DNA from: Bacteroides sp. | GTDB lineage: Bacteria; Bacteroidota; Bacteroidia; Bacteroidales; Muribaculaceae | Length of the DNA: 64,000 bases | Direction of reading: 5' to 3' | Assembly (NCBI GenBank): GCA_014802105.1 | Contig: JAAVCX010000008.1 | Location: 6,343 to 70,342 of the forward strand | Part shown: positions 25,010 to 34,551 of the stretch, one piece after another | How the letters are laid out: every line of letters starts with the position of its first letter | Position numbering within the stretch: position 1 is the first letter of the stretch | Notes under the pieces: model-generated | Database searches by the model: none | What the model saw: only the letters and a program-made list of their open reading frames with translations | What the model was told of the DNA's origin: nothing | Made by a program: the position numbers and the translations under genes

Positions 25010-26401
25010 TTACAAATGTAAATCGGCGATAATCTTCGCAGGTATCGTGGAGTTGTCGTTCATGCCCGAGAAGCGCTCGGCTCCCTTACCGACGGCATAG
25101 ACGGGAACCAGGCCGCCAGAGTGGCCGTTGGTGGTGAAGCCGAGACCTGTCACAGAGTCCATCGTGCGATAGACGAGCTCGGTAAATTCATTGAAGTTGT
25201 TATAGAGGGTCTTCTTGTCTACCCCCTCGTTGTTGACGAAACATTTCTCAAAGGCCTCCTTGAGCCTGGCGGTCTGCTCGTCGGTGACAGGGACATTCTC
25301 CCAGAAACCCATCTTGCGTCTGAGGAAGTCCTGCATGTCTACCCAGTCGAGAGGAGTGCGGGCTCTGCTGCGGTCTTTACACCAGTCGGCAAAACGGTCT
25401 TTGGAAATCTTCTGATAGTCAAGATACTTAAGATGCAGGTTGTAACCGACGGTGTTGTTTCCAAGGGCCATTCCGCCGGTCTCGTGGTCGGCCGTGACGA
25501 CAATGAGGGTCTCGTCGGGGTGGGCGAGATACCAGTCATAGGCCTCGCGCAGGGCCTGATTGAAGTTGATCACTTCCTTGACTATCGTGCCGCCGTCGTT
25601 GGCATGGCCGCCATAGTCGATGTTGCCCCCCTCGACCATCATGAAGAAGCGGTCGCGGCCGTTGCGCTGGAGGTGGCGCAGGGCGGCCGAGGTCATGGCC
25701 GGGAGTGTCATGGCTTCGGCCACGGAGTCGATGGTGTAGTGGATCTGACTGCAGTTGACCGCTCGTGGGTTGAGCAGGAGCACCTTGCGTGAGCCTGTGA
25801 GATCGACCGAGTCGAGGCCGTGGACAATGGCTACGCCGTTGGCGGCGAAGCGTTCGGACAGGTCGGTGGGCTGTCCCTTTTTGTCCTTGAGTCCGCGCAG
25901 GCGCGAGCCGGCTATGAAGTCATAGCCGCTCTCGGCCATCTGACAGCCTACCTCGTAGTACATCGACCGCGAGGGCACATGGGCATAGAAAGCTCCGGGA
26001 GTGGCATCGTCGGGTGGCACCGAGGTGACCAGTGCTATGCCGTAGCCCTCGTCGGCGAGGGTGCGCGCGATCGATGTCACGGCGGTGGTGTCGGGGGCCA
26101 TGCCGAGCATACCGTTGGAGGTCTTGACTCCGGCTGCCAGAGCGGTGCCCGAGGCGGCCGAGTCGGTCACGGGCGAGGATGCGGAATAGGTGGTGGCCTG
26201 TCCCGCTACAGGAAACTGCATCATCAGCAGCGGTTCCTGAGAGTTCCTGACGGTGAGGTTATACATCTGTGCGCTCAGGGCCTGGGCCATGCCCATGCCG
26301 TCGCCGATGAAGTAGAAGATATATCGCGGAGCCTCGGCGCTGACGCTCATGAGAGAGGTCGCGGCCAGCAGGGCGGCAGAGATGATGCGTTTCATTCTCA
26401 T
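25010..26401 (-). CDS. Alkaline phosphatase (PhoA family), secreted
   Basis: A metal-dependent phosphomonoesterase. The start at ATG 26401 or 26395 gives a clear signal peptide (KRIISAALLAATSLMSVSA) cleaved before EAPRY; the longer frame extends into the gap without signal-like sequence. Active-site features: YFIGDGMGMAQ with the metal aspartate (D34), VTDSAASGTALAAG with the serine nucleophile (S81), and VVTADHETGGM with the metal-binding Asp-His. The length of 463 residues is typical. It probably works in the periplasm to release phosphate. It shares an operon direction with the GH3-like gene upstream. Confidence 0.93.
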   Translation of the reverse strand: MRMKRIISAALLAATSLMSVSAEAPRYIFYFIGDGMGMAQALSAQMYNLTVRNSQEPLLMMQFPVAGQATTYSASSPVTDSAASGTALAAGVKTSNGMLGMAPDTTAVTSIARTLADEGYGIALVTSVPPDDATPGAFYAHVPSRSMYYEVGCQMAESGYDFIAGSRLRGLKDKKGQPTDLSERFAANGVAIVHGLDSVDLTGSRKVLLLNPRAVNCSQIHYTIDSVAEAMTLPAMTSAALRHLQRNGRDRFFMMVEGGNIDYGGHANDGGTIVKEVINFNQALREAYDWYLAHPDETLIVVTADHETGGMALGNNTVGYNLHLKYLDYQKISKDRFADWCKDRSRARTPLDWVDMQDFLRRKMGFWENVPVTDEQTARLKEAFEKCFVNNEGVDKKTLYNNFNEFTELVYRTMDSVTGLGFTTNGHSGGLVPVYAVGKGAERFSGMNDNSTIPAKIIADLHL

Positions 26402-26451
26402 GGTGGATTTTAAGGTGGAGGTGTAAGTTGTATCGTTTGGAGGAAGTGTAG

Positions 26452-28011
26452 TCAATGTCTCGCTGGGGAGGCGTTGAGTCTGAGCAGGGTGTCCATCGTG
26501 GCGCGGTTGTTGGAGAGGCGCGGCACTTTGCGCTGTCCGCCGAGCTTGCCGGTAGAGGCCAGCCATTGCTCGAAGACTCCCCGCCGGCCCTCGACTATGC
26601 TGAGGCGGTCGAGGAAGATACCGCCGCTGCGCTTGGCCTGATAGTCGGAGTTGACATCCTGGAGGGCGCGGTCGAGCCTGTCGGCAAACTCCTCGGTCGA
26701 GGCCGGGGGCCGGTCAAACTCTATCAGCCACTCATGGCGTCCGCGGCTATGGTCGCCGGCATAGACGGGAGCGGCCGTGTAGTTGACTACGGTACATCCC
26801 ATCTCGCGACACACTCTGCTCATGGCGGCCTCGGCGTTCTCGACCATCAGCTCCTCGCCAAAGGCGTTGATGAAGCTGTGGGTGCGTCCGGCCACGGTGA
26901 TGCGCAGTGGCTCGAGACTCTCGACTCTCACGGTGTCGCCCGGAGTATAGCGCCAAAGGCCGTTGGGGGCGGTGATCACGAGCGAGTAGACCTTGCCCGG
27001 CTCTATCTCCCAGGGTGCCTGAGGCTTTGCGTCGGGGTTGTCGGCATCGGCCAGAGGGATGAACTCAAAGTATATGCCTGAGCCGACGAGCAGGGCCATG
27101 GCCCGGTTCTCCAGCGAGTCCTGCACGGCAAAGAAGCCCTCCGAGGCATTGTAGGTCTCGAGATAGTTCATGCCCCCGGGACGTGTGATGTGGGCATATT
27201 GCTCACGATAGGGCTCCATGGAGATGCCTCCGTGAAAGAAGACCTCAAGATTGGGCCACACGTCATGGATATTGTCGGCCCCGGCTTGCTCGATAACCCC
27301 CTTGAGCACTGTGAGAAACCATGAGGGTACTCCCGAGATGCTCCTGACATCCTCGCGGAGCGAGGCCCGGATGAGCGCCGGGAGCTTGACATTCCAGTCG
27401 GTGAGCAGGGCTATGGATTTGGAGGGTATGCGGGCCAGATTGGCCAGCGGATTGATGCGGTCGATCAGGGTGGCCGAGAGGTCGCCTACCTTCACTCCGG
27501 CCGGGAGGTCGAGCTCGTTGGCATAGCTGCCTCCCAGAATGAAACTCTTGCCGCCGAAGAGGCGACTCTCGGGATGGAGACGCAGGTAGCGGGCTACACA
27601 GAGGGTGCCTCCGGCATAATGGTTGAGCCTCAGCGAGTCGTCGGTAATGGGTATATATTTGCTCTTTCCGTCACTGGTGCCCGAACTTTGGGCAAAACGG
27701 CGGGTGACACCGGGCCAGAGCACCGATTTCTCCCCGTCCACCATTCTCATGACGTCGGCGCGGATGTCGGGGTAGCTCTGCACCCGCGGCTGCACCCGTG
27801 AGAGGAGCTCAGGCAGAGAGTCCTCTTTGAGCGATCTCACGGCGGCGGGCGAGTCGAGGCCGCGGGCGGCTCCCCATTTTGTGGCGGCTCCGCGACTCAG
27901 CAGGTAGCGCAGTTGCTCCAGTTGCACCCGGCGCGTGGCTCCGCGCCACGACTCCAGGTGGCTGTCTTTGCGGAGAAACCAGGGTCTTACTAAGGGGGTG
28001 AAGTCGATCAT
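26452..28011 (-). CDS. GH3-family acyl-adenylate-forming enzyme
   Basis: Homologous to plant GH3 auxin-amido synthetases; bacterial members are common in Bacteroidota and their substrate is unknown. The start at ATG 28011 (MIDFTPLVRPWFLRK) follows the RsmF-like stop by 7 bases; the longer frame overlaps that gene. The nucleotide-binding motif SSGTSDGKSKYIP, the segment YNASEGFFAVQ and a C-terminal GRTHSFINAFGEELM are the family landmarks. The protein has 519 residues and no signal peptide. It is likely cytosolic and co-transcribed with its neighbours. Confidence 0.9.
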   Translation of the reverse strand: MIDFTPLVRPWFLRKDSHLESWRGATRRVQLEQLRYLLSRGAATKWGAARGLDSPAAVRSLKEDSLPELLSRVQPRVQSYPDIRADVMRMVDGEKSVLWPGVTRRFAQSSGTSDGKSKYIPITDDSLRLNHYAGGTLCVARYLRLHPESRLFGGKSFILGGSYANELDLPAGVKVGDLSATLIDRINPLANLARIPSKSIALLTDWNVKLPALIRASLREDVRSISGVPSWFLTVLKGVIEQAGADNIHDVWPNLEVFFHGGISMEPYREQYAHITRPGGMNYLETYNASEGFFAVQDSLENRAMALLVGSGIYFEFIPLADADNPDAKPQAPWEIEPGKVYSLVITAPNGLWRYTPGDTVRVESLEPLRITVAGRTHSFINAFGEELMVENAEAAMSRVCREMGCTVVNYTAAPVYAGDHSRGRHEWLIEFDRPPASTEEFADRLDRALQDVNSDYQAKRSGGIFLDRLSIVEGRRGVFEQWLASTGKLGGQRKVPRLSNNRATMDTLLRLNASPARH

Positions 28012-28018
28012 CGGCAAA

Positions 28019-29449
28019 CTATTTGTATATCTTCCAGGGATACAGACTATTGGTGCGACGCCCGAGGTTTTTGACAAACCCCAGCGGCTCTCCCAGATAG
28101 GTGAGCACCACATATCCGCGGGGGGCCTCCTCGGGGAGCACGGGCGAATTGCCGCGCAGATAGTCGAGAGCCGTCTGGAGGTCTATCTCGTGGCGCGGAT
28201 ACATCTCGGGTGATAGCGCCGAGCTCAGGGCCAACTGATGGGCCGGGATGAGGGTAGAGCCTTTGACGGTGGCAAGCAATATCCCCTCGGCGATGACGTC
28301 AGCCACCTCTTTCACGCGCTCGAGCAGCCGGCGGTGTGGCCGGGGAAAAGCTGTCAGACGGTCATCCCGGGCAATGATTTCGTAGTCGCCGGCGGGACGG
28401 GGACACTCTTTGATCAGGCTCTCGGGGCTGACTTTGCCTCGCGAACCACCCCGGTCGCCTGAGCGCTGTGACCTGGCCGGCTTGCTCTTTTTATCGGAGG
28501 GGTGGGCCGGGGAGGACTGGTAGGACACGTGGGACGAGTGGGAGGAGGCATCATCCGGCTTGCGGATCGCGGCCACGAAGAGCCCCTCCGAGCGGGTGCG
28601 TCCGGGGATGAAGCGGTAGCAATGGAGCGACGGGTCGGGCGAGCCGTCGGCCAGCAGGGCCGGGGTGATGCCCCACGATTGGTCGACCGGTATATCGATG
28701 GTCTCCCCTCCGAGATTGGAGCATATATAGGCTACATTCTCCTCATTCTCGCGGCGGTTGAAGGTGCAGGTGCTATATATCAGAGTGCCTCCGGGGCGCA
28801 GGGCCGGCCAGAGATTTTCAACTATCCGGCGCTGCAACGAAGCACACTCTTCGATAAGGCTCTCGCTCCATTGGGCCACGGCGTCGTCGTCCTTGCGCAT
28901 CATGCCTTCGCCCGAACAGGGCACGTCGGCTATTATGAGGTCAAATGTCTCGTCAAGCAGGCCTAAGGCGGCAGTGTCGGCACGGGTGACTATCACTTCG
29001 GGGTAGCCCCAGCGGATGAGGTTCTCCTTGAGCACGGCGGCCCTTGATGGCACATACTCGTTGGCTACAATCACCGAGCCCTCGGGAAGAGTGTCGATCA
29101 CGGCCGTAGTCTTGCCTCCGGGGGCGGCGCAGGCGTCGAGCACTTTCAGCGGCGAGGCCACTCCGGCCAGGAGATGTCCGGCGATATAGGCGTGAAACAT
29201 CGAGCCGGCCTCCTGCACGTAATAGAGTCCCTGATGCCACTGGGGATCGAGAGTAAACGACGGACGCGAGGGCAGATAGAGACCCCGCTCACACCAGGGC
29301 ACGGGCTTGGCCCCCTCGGTGGAGGCTATGGCCGGGCGCGGCTTGACACGATTGAGTCTCACCGACACCTCGGGGGTGCCCGTGAGGGCCTCGGCTGCGT
29401 CGCCGAGCTTGAGCTCCTGAAGCATATTCACAAATTTCTGGGGAAGCAC
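28019..29449 (-). CDS. RsmF-like rRNA (cytosine-C5) methyltransferase
   Basis: A NOL1/NOP2/Sun-family enzyme. The SAM-binding motif is LDACAAPGGKTTAV; the catalytic cysteines are in ADVPCSGEGMMRK and YSTCTFN. After a low-complexity basic linker near residue 310-345 (SDKKSKPARSQRSGDRGG), a C-terminal RNA-binding-like domain follows (residues about 360-476, ending LGRRTNSLYPWKIYK), as in YebU/RsmF. The start is GTG 29449, followed by LPQKFVNMLQELK, the usual family N-terminus. It lies 41 bases after the thioesterase gene. Confidence 0.92.
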   Translation of the reverse strand: MLPQKFVNMLQELKLGDAAEALTGTPEVSVRLNRVKPRPAIASTEGAKPVPWCERGLYLPSRPSFTLDPQWHQGLYYVQEAGSMFHAYIAGHLLAGVASPLKVLDACAAPGGKTTAVIDTLPEGSVIVANEYVPSRAAVLKENLIRWGYPEVIVTRADTAALGLLDETFDLIIADVPCSGEGMMRKDDDAVAQWSESLIEECASLQRRIVENLWPALRPGGTLIYSTCTFNRRENEENVAYICSNLGGETIDIPVDQSWGITPALLADGSPDPSLHCYRFIPGRTRSEGLFVAAIRKPDDASSHSSHVSYQSSPAHPSDKKSKPARSQRSGDRGGSRGKVSPESLIKECPRPAGDYEIIARDDRLTAFPRPHRRLLERVKEVADVIAEGILLATVKGSTLIPAHQLALSSALSPEMYPRHEIDLQTALDYLRGNSPVLPEEAPRGYVVLTYLGEPLGFVKNLGRRTNSLYPWKIYK

Positions 29450-29490
29450 AGGGTCAGGATTGAAGGAGGTGATAAATTCAGGCAGGGTGA

Positions 29491-29934
29491 TCAGAACTCG
29501 CGTCCCTCATAGCGGGAGAGAGCTTGGCGCCAGAGGTTGGTGATAGGCATGGAGCTGTTTTTGACCGGGTCGAAGCCTACCATGATCGTGCGGCAATGGG
29601 CGCGCAGGCTGCCGTCGTCGCGGCTCACCACCTGCTGCTCGAGGGTGAGCGATTTCTCGCCGATAGAGGTCACGGCGGTGACTACCTCGATATTGTCGTC
29701 GATAAAGGTGGGCTGGCAGAAGTCACAGTTGGTGTTGACTATGACGAGTCCGATAGTGCCCCATTCGAATTTCTCGCCCAGCACGGCCTGGAAGTAGCGC
29801 GTCTTGGCGAGATCCATATACACGAAGTAAAGGGTGTTGTTGACATGGCCGAGCATGTCGATATCGTTGAAGCGAATCTGGATGGGGGTGTGGTGTCGGA
29901 AGTTGATCAGCGGACAGGAGTCGGGGTTCTGCAT
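29491..29934 (-). CDS. Acyl-CoA thioesterase (hotdog fold, 4HBT type)
   Basis: The 147-residue product from ATG 29934 has the hotdog-fold signature IRFNDIDMLGHVNNTLYFVYMD, with the catalytic aspartate and the H-V-N segment. Such enzymes hydrolyse acyl-CoA thioesters; the substrate is not predictable. The longer frame to 30303 overlaps the DUF721 gene and is not used. It lies 5 bases after that gene, inside the minus-strand operon with recF. Confidence 0.9.
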   Translation of the reverse strand: MQNPDSCPLINFRHHTPIQIRFNDIDMLGHVNNTLYFVYMDLAKTRYFQAVLGEKFEWGTIGLVIVNTNCDFCQPTFIDDNIEVVTAVTSIGEKSLTLEQQVVSRDDGSLRAHCRTIMVGFDPVKNSSMPITNLWRQALSRYEGREF

Positions 29935-29939
29935 GATTG

Positions 29940-30230
29940 TCAGTGTAGGATGATTTCTTTGACGGTATCGGCTCCGATAGCCTTGTTGATGGCCTGGGCC
30001 AGCGGAGTCAGTGAAAAAGACAGTTCGTTTTTGAGAGGAGCCGAGGTGAGATAGACATGGAGAGTACCTCGGTCGACATAGCGGCGCGAGGTGTAGCGGT
30101 TGATGCCGGGGCCCACGATCTCGGCCCAGGCTGCAGCCGCGCGTTGCTCGTTGAGCGACTCGGTGAGCCCGGCGCGGTCGATGGCTTCGTTGATGATTGC
30201 GGCTATATGGCGCGGATAGGTGCGTTTCAC
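29940..30230 (-). CDS. DUF721/DciA-like protein
   Basis: A 96-residue basic protein starting at GTG 30230 (VKRTYPRHIAAIINEAIDRAG). The C-terminal half (AAAAWAEIVGPGINRYTS, then HVYLTSAPLKNELSF) is the DUF721 fold, a KH-like domain related to the helicase-loading protein DciA. The GTG overlaps the recF stop in a GTGA arrangement, which decides the start over the ATG at 30263 inside recF. The coupling to recF hints at a role in DNA replication or repair. DciA function in this organism is inferred. Confidence 0.85.
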   Translation of the reverse strand: MKRTYPRHIAAIINEAIDRAGLTESLNEQRAAAAWAEIVGPGINRYTSRRYVDRGTLHVYLTSAPLKNELSFSLTPLAQAINKAIGADTVKEIILH

Positions 30231-31327
30231 AGTCGGGTGAAGTGGCCTCCTTCCACTTTCCACAGGCGGTAGTCGTCGCCCGTGCGGCGCATGATTTCAT
30301 CAAGGTGGGTGCGGTTGGTGTCGGTGACGAATATCTGGCCGAAGTCGTCGGCGGTCACCAGCGACATGATGCGCTCCACCCTCGAGGCATCGAGCTTGTC
30401 AAAAATATCGTCGAGCAACAGCATAGGTTTCATATTGGTGGCGCGGGCCAGATAGTCATATTGGGCCAGGCGCAGCGCGATAGTGAAGGTCTTGCATTGG
30501 CCTTGGGAGCCTGTGCGGCGCAGGGGGAGCCCCCTGAGGGTCATCTCTATGTCGTCGCGGTGAGGCCCGACCGAGGTGTGTTTCACTATCTCGTCGTGGC
30601 GGCGAGCCGTCTCGAGCAGTTGCCGCAGGTCGACTCCCGGCGTCGAGAGCGACGAGAGGTAGGAGAGCTCGACGCGCTCGCCGTCTTCGCCGGCCACAGC
30701 CGTGTAGTAGCGCGAGAGGATCCCAGTGATGGTGGCTATATGGCTGGCGCGGGCCGAGTGGATATAGTCGGCCGTGACACTCATCATCGACTCCAGAGCC
30801 TCATAGAGGGCCGGGTCGACCGCGCCGTCGCGCAACAGGCGGTTGCGCTGCTCGAGAGCCTTGTTGTAGCGTATCAGTGCCTCCAGGTATCGGGCGTCGC
30901 CCTGCGAGATCACCATGTCGATCCATCGGCGTCGCTCCTCACCGGTGCCGCGTATCAGGTCTATGTCCTGAGGCGCGATCATCACCAGAGGAAAAGCTCC
31001 GATATGGCTGCTGAGTTTCTGATACTCCTTGCCGCCACGGCGCAGCGACTTGCGCTTACCCTCGGCAAGTCCCAGGGCCACCTCCTCTTCCACTCCGCGA
31101 CGCTGATAGCGACCCTTGACGATAGCCCAGTCCTGACCGTTGAGTATGAGCATGCGGTCAGGCACTCCCGAGAAACTCTTGCAGAAGCTCAGGAAGTAGA
31201 TGGCATCGAGCAGATTGCTCTTGCCCATGCCGTTGTTGCCAAGGAAGCCGTTGACCTTGCCCGAAAACTCGAGGTGAGTCTCGGCTATGTTCTTGAAGTT
31301 GGATATAGTCAGGGAGCGGAGCTGCAT
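30227..31327 (-). CDS. recF: DNA replication and repair protein RecF
   Basis: RecF is an SMC-like ATPase that helps load RecA at gaps. The Walker A motif GNNGMGKSNLLDAI lies near residue 30, the ABC-type signature region near RTGSQGQCKTFTIAL, and the Walker B segment MLLLDDIFDKLDASR near 315-330. The length of 366 residues is typical. It heads the minus-strand operon that includes the DUF721 gene, with which it overlaps by 4 bases. A TAATTTTG promoter element lies upstream. Confidence 0.95.
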   Translation of the reverse strand: MQLRSLTISNFKNIAETHLEFSGKVNGFLGNNGMGKSNLLDAIYFLSFCKSFSGVPDRMLILNGQDWAIVKGRYQRRGVEEEVALGLAEGKRKSLRRGGKEYQKLSSHIGAFPLVMIAPQDIDLIRGTGEERRRWIDMVISQGDARYLEALIRYNKALEQRNRLLRDGAVDPALYEALESMMSVTADYIHSARASHIATITGILSRYYTAVAGEDGERVELSYLSSLSTPGVDLRQLLETARRHDEIVKHTSVGPHRDDIEMTLRGLPLRRTGSQGQCKTFTIALRLAQYDYLARATNMKPMLLLDDIFDKLDASRVERIMSLVTADDFGQIFVTDTNRTHLDEIMRRTGDDYRLWKVEGGHFTRL

Positions 31328-31359
31328 GGCGGTGTGTGGGTGGTGGTTTTACTGAAATG

Positions 31360-31367
31360 CAAAATTA
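31360..31367 (-). promoter_or_regulatory. Candidate -7 element of recF
   Basis: TAATTTTG on the minus strand, about 33 bases before the recF start, matches the Bacteroidota TAnnTTTG consensus. No clear TTTG at -33. Confidence 0.5.
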
Positions 31368-31444
31368 ATGATTTTTCTCAATAATCGAGTAATAACGATC
31401 CCGTTTCATGTACTACGGACGGGGTTGTCTCCGTTATAAAAGGT

Positions 31445-32851
31445 ATGAAAAGAACTCTCATCCTCAGTTTTATATCGGGGCTGGTCGGGCTATCGGCTCT
31501 CACGGGCTGTATAGAGGACGGCGTGGCCACCTCCCCCTCGGCCCAGCCGGTCTTCTCGACCGACACCCTGAGTCTGGGCGATAATTTCAACCTGACGCCC
31601 ACTTCCACCGCGCGCTTCAAGGCCTATAATCGTGGCGATAAAATCCTGTCGATAAGCTCGGTGACTCTGCGTGAAAAGGAGCAGGGCACTTTCCGTGTCA
31701 ATGTCGACGGCATGTCGGGCCAGAGTTTCCGCGACGTGGAGATACGTCCCGGCGACTCGATCTATATATTTGTGGAGGCGACTCTGCCGGCCACGGGTCT
31801 CGGCGAGCTCTCGACTGTCTACGGCTATCTCGACTTCGTGACCAACGGTGTCGGCTCTACCGTGGTGATCAAAGCGTGTGGACAGGATGCCGAGCGGCTG
31901 AGCGCCTATCGGGTCAAGGCTCCGGGCGAGAGTTGGGACGCCACCATGCCGCGGGTGATCTTTGACTCGCTGATAGTCGAGCCCGGCGCTACGCTGACAC
32001 TTGCGCCCGGGTCTCAGCTCTATTTTCACGACAAATCTTATCTGAAAGTCTATGGCACCCTTCAGGCTCAGGGCCGGCCCGACTCGCCGGTGAAACTGAC
32101 GGGCGACCGTCGTGGCAATGTGGTGGGCAATATACCTTTTGATCTCATGGCCTCTCAGTGGGAGGGGTTGATTTTCGCCCCTGAGAGCAGCGGCTCGATG
32201 TTGTCTCATGCCGTCGTCAGTAACACTGTGGCCGGTGTCACGGCCGAGACGGGTTCCCAGGTGACGTTCCACAACTGCCGTCTGCGCAACTCGGCCGGCA
32301 ATTCGCTGACGGCCGTTCATGCCGAGGTGACGCTCACAGGCTGTGAGGTAGCCGATGCCGGCGGCAGTGCGCTCTCCGTCACGGGCGGTAGCCTGAGGGC
32401 TTCCCACTGCACTTTTGCCAACTATTACCTGTTTGTCTATCCTCATGAGCCGATAGTCTCGTTTGGCCACACTCTCGCAGGGAGTGATGACGATGACGGC
32501 TCGGGTCGCCCCGTGGCTGTCGCCGAGATCAGCAACTCTATCTTTGCAGGTCTCTCGGCCGACTTCTCGCCGGGGTCGCTCGACGGCACTCAGATCTATC
32601 TGCGGGGATGTGTGTTCAGGGGCCACGGCACCGACGACGATCACTTCATCTCAAGCACCTGGGGGTATGAGCCTGACTGGGGAGTGGATCGTCAGGCCTA
32701 TATTTTTGACTATCGTCTGTCCCCGGAGTCGTCTCTCCACGGCTCGGCTTCGCCCCTGCTCACCCCCGACGATGCGGCAGTCGATCTAACCGGCACTCCC
32801 CGTCTCCCCTCGCCGACTCCCGGGGCCTATCAGCAGAGTCTGGATCTTTAA
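31445..32851 (+). CDS. Beta-helix lipoprotein
   Basis: The 468-residue protein begins with a lipoprotein signal peptide (lipobox LTGC, cysteine at residue 22). Residues 40-150 look like an immunoglobulin-like domain; residues 175-400 show repeated short strands with hydrophobic and asparagine positions typical of a right-handed parallel beta-helix (for example VTFHNCRLRNSAG and VTLTGCEVADAGG). Such lipoproteins are frequent in Bacteroidota and are usually surface or periplasmic; the ligand is unknown. It is transcribed away from recF and followed by a region with inverted repeats. Confidence 0.8.
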   Translation: MKRTLILSFISGLVGLSALTGCIEDGVATSPSAQPVFSTDTLSLGDNFNLTPTSTARFKAYNRGDKILSISSVTLREKEQGTFRVNVDGMSGQSFRDVEIRPGDSIYIFVEATLPATGLGELSTVYGYLDFVTNGVGSTVVIKACGQDAERLSAYRVKAPGESWDATMPRVIFDSLIVEPGATLTLAPGSQLYFHDKSYLKVYGTLQAQGRPDSPVKLTGDRRGNVVGNIPFDLMASQWEGLIFAPESSGSMLSHAVVSNTVAGVTAETGSQVTFHNCRLRNSAGNSLTAVHAEVTLTGCEVADAGGSALSVTGGSLRASHCTFANYYLFVYPHEPIVSFGHTLAGSDDDDGSGRPVAVAEISNSIFAGLSADFSPGSLDGTQIYLRGCVFRGHGTDDDHFISSTWGYEPDWGVDRQAYIFDYRLSPESSLHGSASPLLTPDDAAVDLTGTPRLPSPTPGAYQQSLDL

Positions 32852-32876
32852 TAGAGTTTTTTTGTCAAAATGTCAA

Positions 32877-32928
32877 AATGTCATTGTGACATTATGATAT
32901 TGTGATATTAGAGACGAAAAGTCTCTAA
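32877..32928. terminator. Two hairpins after the lipoprotein gene
   Basis: AATGTCA-TTG-TGACATT (32877-32893) and TTAGAGAC-GAAAA-GTCTCTAA (32908-32928) are perfect short stems, preceded by tandem gtcaaaat units. Neither has a clear T-run, so they may be a weak terminator or a binding region. Confidence 0.4.
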
Positions 32929-33065
32929 ATGTTAATTGAGTCGGATTTAAATCGGTTCTGTCTTAAAAAATGTCAACCCGTGGAGGAGGGCCGAGATTTT
33001 TTAGTTAAATTTATCCCCGTGCTTCCTTTCACAGGAGCGATTTCTCTCCATCAGTTAGTTTAGCA

Positions 33066-33776
33066 ATGACCCGATTTATACTATATATAATCATCATAAT
33101 TGGCACCATGCTCCCGGCCTCGGCTCAGGTGCTTCCGCAGCTCAAGCGCGAGAAGCCCGATCTCGAGGAGATACGCCGCGCATGTCTCGACCGCACTTCC
33201 CCCTATTATTATCCCAGGCTCATGGCCGAGTTTGAGCGCGCCGACACGCTCATGAAGATCGACAAGTTCCGTCATCTTTATCTGGGCTATATGTTTCAGG
33301 AAGATTATAATCCCTATCGGTCGGCCGAGCGCAAGATCACTTATGACGCTACGCTCAACCGTGCCCGCAAGCTCACGCGTCAGGAGTGTGACTCGGTCAT
33401 AGCATATTCCGAGAAGGCCCTGGCCGACAATCCCTTCAATCTCGGCGAGATGGTGATGCTCATCAACGCCCTGCGCGGCAAGGGAAAGAACAATCTGGCC
33501 AATATCTGGCAGTATAAGCTCAATTATCTGCTCATGGCAATTGTCTCGACCGGCACCGGGCTCGACGAGCAGAACGCCTGGATGGTCATAGATCCACAGC
33601 ACGAGTATGTGTTGCTCAACATGATGGATCTCTCGGTCAGCGACCACTCCTTTTATGAGCCGGCCTACGAATATCTCACCGTCACCAACTCTGAGGGCAA
33701 GCCCGCCGGAGGCTATTACTTCGACATCGGGCCGCTGCTAAAGGAGTATTACCGCAAACACCCCGACGAACTTTAG
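33066..33776 (+). CDS. Secreted DUF4919-like protein
   Basis: A 236-residue protein with a signal peptide (FILYIIIIIGTMLPASA, cleavage before QVLPQ). The region RHLYLGYMFQEDYNPYRSAE followed by VIAYSEKALADNPFNLGEM resembles DUF4919 proteins of Bacteroidota, probably a tetratricopeptide-like helical fold; the DUF name is from memory. It ends GGYYFDIGPLLKEYYRKH. Its function is unknown. It precedes trmD by 72 bases on the same strand. Confidence 0.75.
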   Translation: MTRFILYIIIIIGTMLPASAQVLPQLKREKPDLEEIRRACLDRTSPYYYPRLMAEFERADTLMKIDKFRHLYLGYMFQEDYNPYRSAERKITYDATLNRARKLTRQECDSVIAYSEKALADNPFNLGEMVMLINALRGKGKNNLANIWQYKLNYLLMAIVSTGTGLDEQNAWMVIDPQHEYVLLNMMDLSVSDHSFYEPAYEYLTVTNSEGKPAGGYYFDIGPLLKEYYRKHPDEL

Positions 33777-33848
33777 AGTGGCCCCCGGGGCAGGTCTCGC
33801 CCGCCCTCTCAGCCTCCCTTCAGACATATATCTTAGAGAAGAACGTAA

Positions 33849-34523
33849 ATGCGTATAGATATACTCACCGTGTTGCCCGAGATGCTCGAGGGCCCTATCA
33901 GTTGCTCTATTCTCAAGCGTGCCCGTGACAAGGGTCTCGCCGAAATCGTAGTTCACAACCTGCGCGAATACACTACCAACAAGCATCGCAAGGTCGATGA
34001 CTATCCCTTTGGCGGAGAGGCCGGCATGGTGATGCAGATAGAGCCTGTCGACCGTTGTATCGAGGCCCTCAAGGCCGAGCGTAGCTATGACGAGGTGATC
34101 TACACTTCGCCCGACGGCGAGACTTTCAACCAGCCTATGGCCAATGCCATGTCTCTGCTCGACAATATCATAATCCTCTGTGGCCACTACAAGGGGGTCG
34201 ACTACCGCATACGTGAGCATCTGATCACACGCGAAATCTCCATCGGTGACTATGTGCTCACCGGGGGTGAAATCCCCGCCGTGGCTATTGCCGACGCTGT
34301 GGTCAGACTCATTCCCGGGGTGATAGGCGACGAGCAGAGTGCTCTGAGCGATTCGTTTCAGGACAATCTGCTGGCTCCTCCGGTCTATACCCGTCCCGCC
34401 GAATACAAGGGATGGAAAGTGCCCGATGTGCTCCTCTCGGGCCACAATGCACGTATCGAGGAGTGGCGCCACGAGCAGGCTCTGGAGCGCACCCGCCGGT
34501 TGCGTCCCGATCTGCTTGACTGA
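33849..34523 (+). CDS. trmD: tRNA (guanine37-N1)-methyltransferase TrmD
   Basis: TrmD methylates G37 of tRNAs to prevent frameshifting. Motifs of the trefoil-knot SPOUT fold are visible: [30 protein letters not shown] and [16 protein letters not shown]. The length of 224 residues is typical of Bacteroidota enzymes. It stands alone, with no rpsP, rimM or rplS neighbours, and converges with a glycosyltransferase gene. Confidence 0.96.
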   Translation: MRIDILTVLPEMLEGPISCSILKRARDKGLAEIVVHNLREYTTNKHRKVDDYPFGGEAGMVMQIEPVDRCIEALKAERSYDEVIYTSPDGETFNQPMANAMSLLDNIIILCGHYKGVDYRIREHLITREISIGDYVLTGGEIPAVAIADAVVRLIPGVIGDEQSALSDSFQDNLLAPPVYTRPAEYKGWKVPDVLLSGHNARIEEWRHEQALERTRRLRPDLLD

Positions 34524-34551
34524 CATTATAGTTACTGAAATGGGAAGAGGC

